Assembly (NCBI GenBank): GCA_024276805.1
Contig: JAJRWJ010000478.1
Span: forward strand, 1 to 10,823
DNA from: Gammaproteobacteria bacterium
GTDB lineage: Bacteria > Pseudomonadota > Gammaproteobacteria > Methylococcales > Methylomonadaceae
DNA: 10,823 nucleotides
Reading direction: 5' to 3'
In this document: positions 6,944 to 10,823 of the stretch, piece by piece
How positions within the stretch are numbered: position 1 is the stretch's first letter
Layout of the letters: each line of letters begins with the position of its first letter
Translations under genes and position numbers: made by a program
The notes under the pieces: generated by a model
What the model saw: the letters and a program-made list of their open reading frames with translations, nothing else
The model's database searches: none
What the model was told of the DNA's origin: nothing

Positions 6944-6973
6944 ATCATAATATAATTCACTCCGCCGACTCAA
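6944..6973 (-). promoter_or_regulatory. Candidate sigma-70-type promoter of the nir operon
   Basis: On the minus strand TTGAGT (6973-6968, 4 of 6 to TTGACA) is followed after 18 nt by TATGAT (6949-6944, 5 of 6 to TATAAT). Transcription would start near 6937, giving a leader of about 34 nt that holds the GGAG ribosome site. The spacing and -10 are reasonable. There is no recognisable FNR/DNR box centred about 41 nt upstream of that start. Prediction only. Confidence 0.4.
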
Positions 6974-7044
6974 GGAAACAGACGGACAATTTCCCGCAGC
7001 AACCATCCGCAGACGTTTCCGGTCGGCATCGCGAGCAAAATAAC

Positions 7045-7092
7045 ACCCCCTAAAATGCACTCATATGGTGCATATGACATAAAATACCCCCT
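7045..7092. repeat. Direct repeats ACCCCCT flanking the NtrC operator
   Basis: ACCCCCT occurs at 7045-7051 and again at 7086-7092, 41 bp apart, which is close to four helical turns. The two copies bracket the NtrC operator at 7056-7072. They could be contacts for another regulator or chance; no known site is recognised in them. Confidence 0.3.
7056..7072. promoter_or_regulatory. NtrC-binding site (enhancer)
   Basis: The 17-bp site TGCACT-CATA-TGGTGCA is a near-perfect match to the NtrC operator (GCAC and GGTGC half-sites in inverted orientation, as in the strong sites before E. coli glnA). It lies 144 nt upstream of the ntrB stretch with no other gene between, about 350 nt upstream of the predicted ntrB sigma-54 transcription start, and about 150 nt upstream of the nirS start codon. 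As ntrC is encoded next to it, autoregulation is likely; an effect on nir is possible. Confidence 0.75.
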
Positions 7093-7390
7093 TTCTTGAA
7101 ACTAACATCCTTCTTTGAAGGTCTTATCTGTTTCCATGCAGTCCCTACATTTACATCCCGCACATTCACCAACAGAAAAATCCAGACCTGCTGCAAATGC
7201 CAATTTCCACTGTCACCGCCCTAGGGCAGCTGATCACAAATCGTTAGATAGATTTCATGCTGCTGATATCATTGACCAGGAACGCTCTTGTACCTGACTT
7301 CCAGCGTAACCGGTCCGCCAACGTCACGCCGCGCAACCAGGTCCAAAAACGCATCGCGCAATGCCACCGGAAATATCCGGCGCCACCTTT
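7073..7390. other. Intergenic region between the nir operon and ntrB
   Basis: No gene is supported here. Short plus-strand frames at 7115-7297 and 7257-7475 have no ribosome site and no family-like sequence. The stretch contains a small hairpin (CCTTC-TTT-GAAGG, 7109-7121). It was checked by eye for further GG-N10-GC sigma-54 elements on the plus strand and for additional NtrC half-site pairs; none was found before the promoter at 7391. Confidence 0.5.
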
Positions 7391-7406
7391 TGGCCTGGTT
7401 ATTGCT
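7391..7406 (+). promoter_or_regulatory. Sigma-54 (RpoN) -24/-12 promoter of ntrBC
   Basis: TGGCCTGGTTATTGCT matches the sigma-54 consensus TGGCACG-N4-TTGCW at the invariant GG (7392-7393) and GC (7404-7405), with exactly 10 nt between them, plus the C after GG, the G at position 7 and the full TTGCT. Transcription should start near 7416-7418. This lies inside the longest open frame of ntrB, so it argues for a downstream start codon. The partner enhancer is the NtrC site at 7056-7072, although that distance is longer than usual. Confidence 0.65.
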
Positions 7407-7447
7407 TGTTTCTATTGCCAGAACACTCTGCCAAATCCTGCTACTCC

Positions 7448-8489
7448 GTGCATAAAAAAATTCTCGATCATTTGAACAGCGTCATCATGCTGTTCAACCA
7501 CACCCTGAAGTTGACCTATATCAACAATGCCGGAGAAATTCTGTTCGCCGACAGCGCCCGTCATTTGGCCGGCTTGCCGGCAGAAAGTTTGTTCAAAAAT
7601 GCCAATGACGCCATTATCGAAGACCTGCAGCATTGCCTGGCTACCAACGAGGTGCTGGTCGATCGGGAACTCAGCCTGGAGTTTCCCAAGCAGCTGATCA
7701 CCGCCAATCTGAGTGCCACGCCGCTCCTGGAAGACGGCATCGTTACCGATGTCATCGTCGAGCTGCAGCCTGTCGACCGGCATCTGCGCATTTCCCGGGG
7801 CGAAAAACTGCTGGAACAGCAGCATTCCGCCCGAATGCTGGTGCGCGGACTGGCTCATGAAATCAAGAATCCGCTGGGCGGAATCCACGGCGCCGCCCAG
7901 CTGCTGGATATGGAGCTGCAGAATGCCGAACTCAGCGAATATACGCGTATCATCATTGCCGAATCGGACCGGCTGCGGGAACTGGTGGACAGGATGCTCG
8001 GCCCCAACAAGCCGCCGCATAAAACGGCACTGAACATTCATGAGGTGCTGGAACGGGTAAGACAGCTGGTTCTTGCCGAAACAACCGGGCAGATTTCCAT
8101 CAAACAGGATTATGACCCCAGCATTCCGATGCTCAAGGCAGACCTGGATCAACTGATACAGGCAGTCTTGAACATCGTGCGCAATGCCGTTCAGGCCCTG
8201 GACAACCAGGGTGAAATCACCCTGAAAACCCGCATAGACCGACAGGCAACCATCAATCACCGGCGCTACAGACTGGCCATAAAAATAGATATTATCGACC
8301 ACGGCCCAGGCATCAAAAAAGATATGATCAACCAGATTTTCTATCCCCTGATTTCCGACCGGACCGAAGGCACCGGCCTGGGCCTGCCCATCGCCCAGTC
8401 ACTGATCAATCAACACCAGGGCATGATCGAATGCAGCAGTAAACCCGGCTATACCGTTTTTTCCATCTACTTACCCGTGGAGAATATTG

Positions 8490-8503
<14 letters not shown>
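7448..8503 (+). CDS. ntrB: Nitrogen regulation sensor histidine kinase NtrB (GlnL/NRII)
   Basis: NtrB is the cytosolic kinase/phosphatase of NtrC, controlled by PII in response to nitrogen status. With the GTG start at 7448 it has 351 residues. The N-terminal PAS-like sensor domain covers about 1-110; there are no membrane segments. The dimerisation/phosphoacceptor helix has VRGLAHEIKNPLGG with His137, and the ATPase domain carries NIVRNAVQAL (N box), DHGPGI and GTGLGL. The open frame reaches back to an ATG at 7361, but that start lies upstream of a sigma-54 promoter (7391-7406), lacks a ribosome site and adds 29 unrelated residues; the GTG gives a length and His position nearly equal to E. 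coli NtrB. No clear Shine-Dalgarno precedes the GTG, so the start is the weak point. The 3' end overlaps ntrC by 14 nt. Confidence 0.93.
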
Positions 8504-9911
<1,408 letters not shown>

Positions 9912-9917
9912 AGCTGT

Positions 9918-9939
9918 CTGGTAACATTACCGGTTTTTT
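9918..9939 (+). terminator. Intrinsic terminator after ntrC
   Basis: CTGGTA (9918-9923) pairs with TACCGG (9928-9933, one G-T pair) around a 4-nt loop and is followed directly by six T residues (9934-9939). It begins 7 nt after the ntrC stop codon and separates ntrBC from the PhnA-domain gene. Confidence 0.7.
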
Positions 9940-9971
9940 ATGCAGGAAAGTCACTCTTCAGCGGATGAATT

Positions 9972-10001
9972 TTGACTGACAAACGATCCCATCTCGATAA
10001 A
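9972..10001 (+). promoter_or_regulatory. Candidate promoter of the PhnA-domain gene (possibly leaderless)
   Basis: TTGACT (9972-9977, 5 of 6 to TTGACA) is followed after 18 nt by GATAAA (9996-10001, 4 of 6 to TATAAT). A start 7-8 nt after the -10 would fall at or next to the ATG at 10009, and no Shine-Dalgarno is visible there, which would fit a leaderless mRNA. Prediction only. Confidence 0.35.
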
Positions 10002-10008
10002 AGACCAC

Positions 10009-10590
10009 ATGAATACAGAAAAAACATTACATGAACGCAGCGCATCCCGATGTGAATTATGTACGGCATCGGAACAGCTGAGCATCTTTGAAGTGCCTCC
10101 CTCTTCAAATGGCAGCGCCGAGGAGAGCATACTCATTTGCAGTACCTGCCGCGATCAAATCGAAAACCCGGACACAATCGATGTCAACCACTGGCGCTGC
10201 CTGAACGACAGCATGTGGAGCCAGTTGCCGGCGGTACAGGTCGTGGCGTGGCGCATGCTCAACCGACTGAGCGGCGAAGGCTGGCCGCAGGACCTGCTGG
10301 ATATGCTGTATCTGGATGAAAAAACCCTGGCCTGGGCGGAGTCCGGCATGGAGGATGGGGATAATACCGACAGCGTGCGGCATGTCGACAGCCATGGCGC
10401 GCTGCTCAACGCTGGTGATACCGTCACACTGACCAAGGATCTGAATGTCAAAGGCGCCAACTTTACCGCGAAACGTGGTACTGCGGTACGGGGAATTTCC
10501 CTGGTACATGACAACCCCGAGCAGATCGAGGGACGGGTCAATGGCCAGAAGATCGTGATTTTGACCCGCTTTGTCAAGAAAGCCGGCTGA
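10009..10590 (+). CDS. PhnA/YjdM-domain protein with N-terminal zinc ribbon
   Basis: The product has 193 residues. An N-terminal zinc ribbon has Cys15/Cys18 (CELC) and Cys44/Cys47 (CSTC). A middle region at about 60-115 is rich in Trp (NHWRCLNDSMW and following). The C-terminal domain (about 126-190) reads VDSHGALLNAGDTVTLTKDL ... GQKIVILTRFVKK, which is the PhnA/YjdM domain. The E. coli YjdM protein is about 110 residues; this is the longer variant with an extra central part. Despite the old name, the family is not shown to degrade phosphonates, and phosphonoacetate hydrolase PhnA is an unrelated enzyme. The true role is unknown. It is separated from ntrC by a terminator and has no evident functional link to nir or ntr. 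Confidence 0.85.
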   Translation: MNTEKTLHERSASRCELCTASEQLSIFEVPPSSNGSAEESILICSTCRDQIENPDTIDVNHWRCLNDSMWSQLPAVQVVAWRMLNRLSGEGWPQDLLDMLYLDEKTLAWAESGMEDGDNTDSVRHVDSHGALLNAGDTVTLTKDLNVKGANFTAKRGTAVRGISLVHDNPEQIEGRVNGQKIVILTRFVKKAG

Positions 10591-10805
10591 TTTGCCAGGG
10601 CCGCAGCAGGGTGTCGGTTGGCGCTGGGCTTGTGAAGTCCGGCATGCTGTTGTGCCGCCATCTGTTGGGCTTCGTACCTCAGCCCATATATGGACTCCTC
10701 GTTTATTGCAAGCCAAGTTTTCAATTTTTTGATGCACTAACAGGGATCAAGATTGCAGCCATATATTCGGTCTCTAACAGAGGTTTTATTACCTCAGGAC
10801 TCCTG
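10591..10805. other. Non-coding region after the PhnA-domain gene
   Basis: No gene is supported here on either strand; the minus-strand frames that cover it are antisense to the PhnA-domain gene. The stretch holds a hairpin repeat (10665-10687) and two small adjoining hairpins near the right edge: GAGGT-TTTATT-ACCTC (10780-10795) and the palindrome TCAGGA-C-TCCTGA (10794-10806). No T-tract terminator for the PhnA-domain gene is evident. Confidence 0.5.
10665..10687. repeat. Hairpin repeat TGGGCT-N9-AGCCCA
   Basis: TGGGCT (10666-10671) pairs with AGCCCA (10681-10686) over a 9-nt loop (TCGTACCTC). Wording of the type GTTGGGCTTCGTACCTCAGCCC is familiar as a dispersed intergenic repeat in several gammaproteobacteria. 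It is distinct from the other two REP-like kinds in this window. Confidence 0.4.
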
Positions 10806-10823
10806 ATGAATCTATCCGCACAC
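10806..10823 (+). CDS. Possible start of a gene cut by the window edge
   Basis: An ATG at 10806 is preceded by AGGA with a 6-nt gap, a good ribosome site, and opens a frame of six codons (MNLSAH) to the edge. Nothing can be said about the product. The ribosome site also forms part of the TCAGGA-C-TCCTGA palindrome, so it may be chance. Confidence 0.2.

Noticed and set aside
6941..6954. FNR/DNR box TTGAT-N4-ATATA
   Set aside because: One half-site is poor (3 of 5) and the position is wrong for activation of nirS.
7035..7048. Minus-strand sigma-54-like element (GG, 10 nt, then TTGCT) toward nirS
   Set aside because: Only GG and TTGCT match, the -24 block is GGGGTG rather than TGGCAC, and it would lie about 40 nt from the NtrC site, too near for normal enhancer action.
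7361..7447. Longer ntrB start at ATG 7361
   Set aside because: It lies before the sigma-54 promoter, has no ribosome site and adds residues absent from NtrB proteins.
7412..8302. 296-codon minus-strand frame opposite ntrB
   Set aside because: Shadow of ntrB, which has all histidine kinase boxes in the other strand.
10105..10737. 210- and 189-codon minus-strand frames opposite the PhnA-domain gene
   Set aside because: No domain recognised; the plus-strand gene has a zinc ribbon and a PhnA domain.

Overview
The window looks like a chromosomal segment of a denitrifying gammaproteobacterium. The basis is a heme d1/cytochrome cd1 (nir) gene cluster beside ntrB-ntrC whose products closely resemble enteric NtrB/NtrC, moderately GC-rich DNA, and REP-type palindromes of kinds common in gammaproteobacteria. 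The genus cannot be named from the sequence.

Layout. Positions 239-6903 (minus strand) hold a compact nine-gene cluster, in transcription order: nirS-type cytochrome cd1, a small c553/c4-like cytochrome c, nirC, nirF, nirD, nirL, nirG, nirH, nirJ. Most genes abut or overlap. The exception is the nirC-nirF junction, a ~200 bp gap holding a perfect 11-bp inverted repeat over the nirC stop and an inverted pair of REP-like units (BIME-like) with a perfect palindrome between them. Positions 7448-9911 (plus strand) hold ntrB and ntrC, overlapping and followed by an intrinsic terminator. Positions 10009-10590 (plus) encode a PhnA/YjdM-domain protein with an N-terminal zinc ribbon. Positions 10591-10823 are mostly non-coding, with a hairpin repeat and perhaps the first codons of another gene at the right edge.

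How the genes fit together. NirD/L/G/H are the Lrp/AsnC-like siroheme decarboxylase subunits, NirJ is the radical SAM/SPASM enzyme acting on the decarboxylated tetrapyrrole, NirF is a periplasmic d1-type propeller protein needed for heme d1 maturation, and the small cytochromes probably pass electrons to the d1 proteins. The first gene encodes a secreted c-heme plus d1-propeller protein, most likely the nitrite reductase itself, although it is divergent. nirE and nirN are not in the window, so the siroheme precursor must come from elsewhere.

The most notable signal is in the nir/ntrB intergenic region. At 7056-7072 lies a near-perfect NtrC operator, TGCACT-CATA-TGGTGCA. At 7391-7406 lies a sigma-54 -24/-12 promoter with correct 10-nt GG-to-GC spacing, pointing into ntrB. 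The promoter implies that ntrB starts at the GTG at 7448, which places its phosphorylated His at residue 137 (139 in E. coli NtrB). NtrC may therefore autoregulate ntrBC and could also touch the divergent nir operon. No good FNR/DNR box is seen before nirS; the best candidate there is a sigma-70-like promoter.
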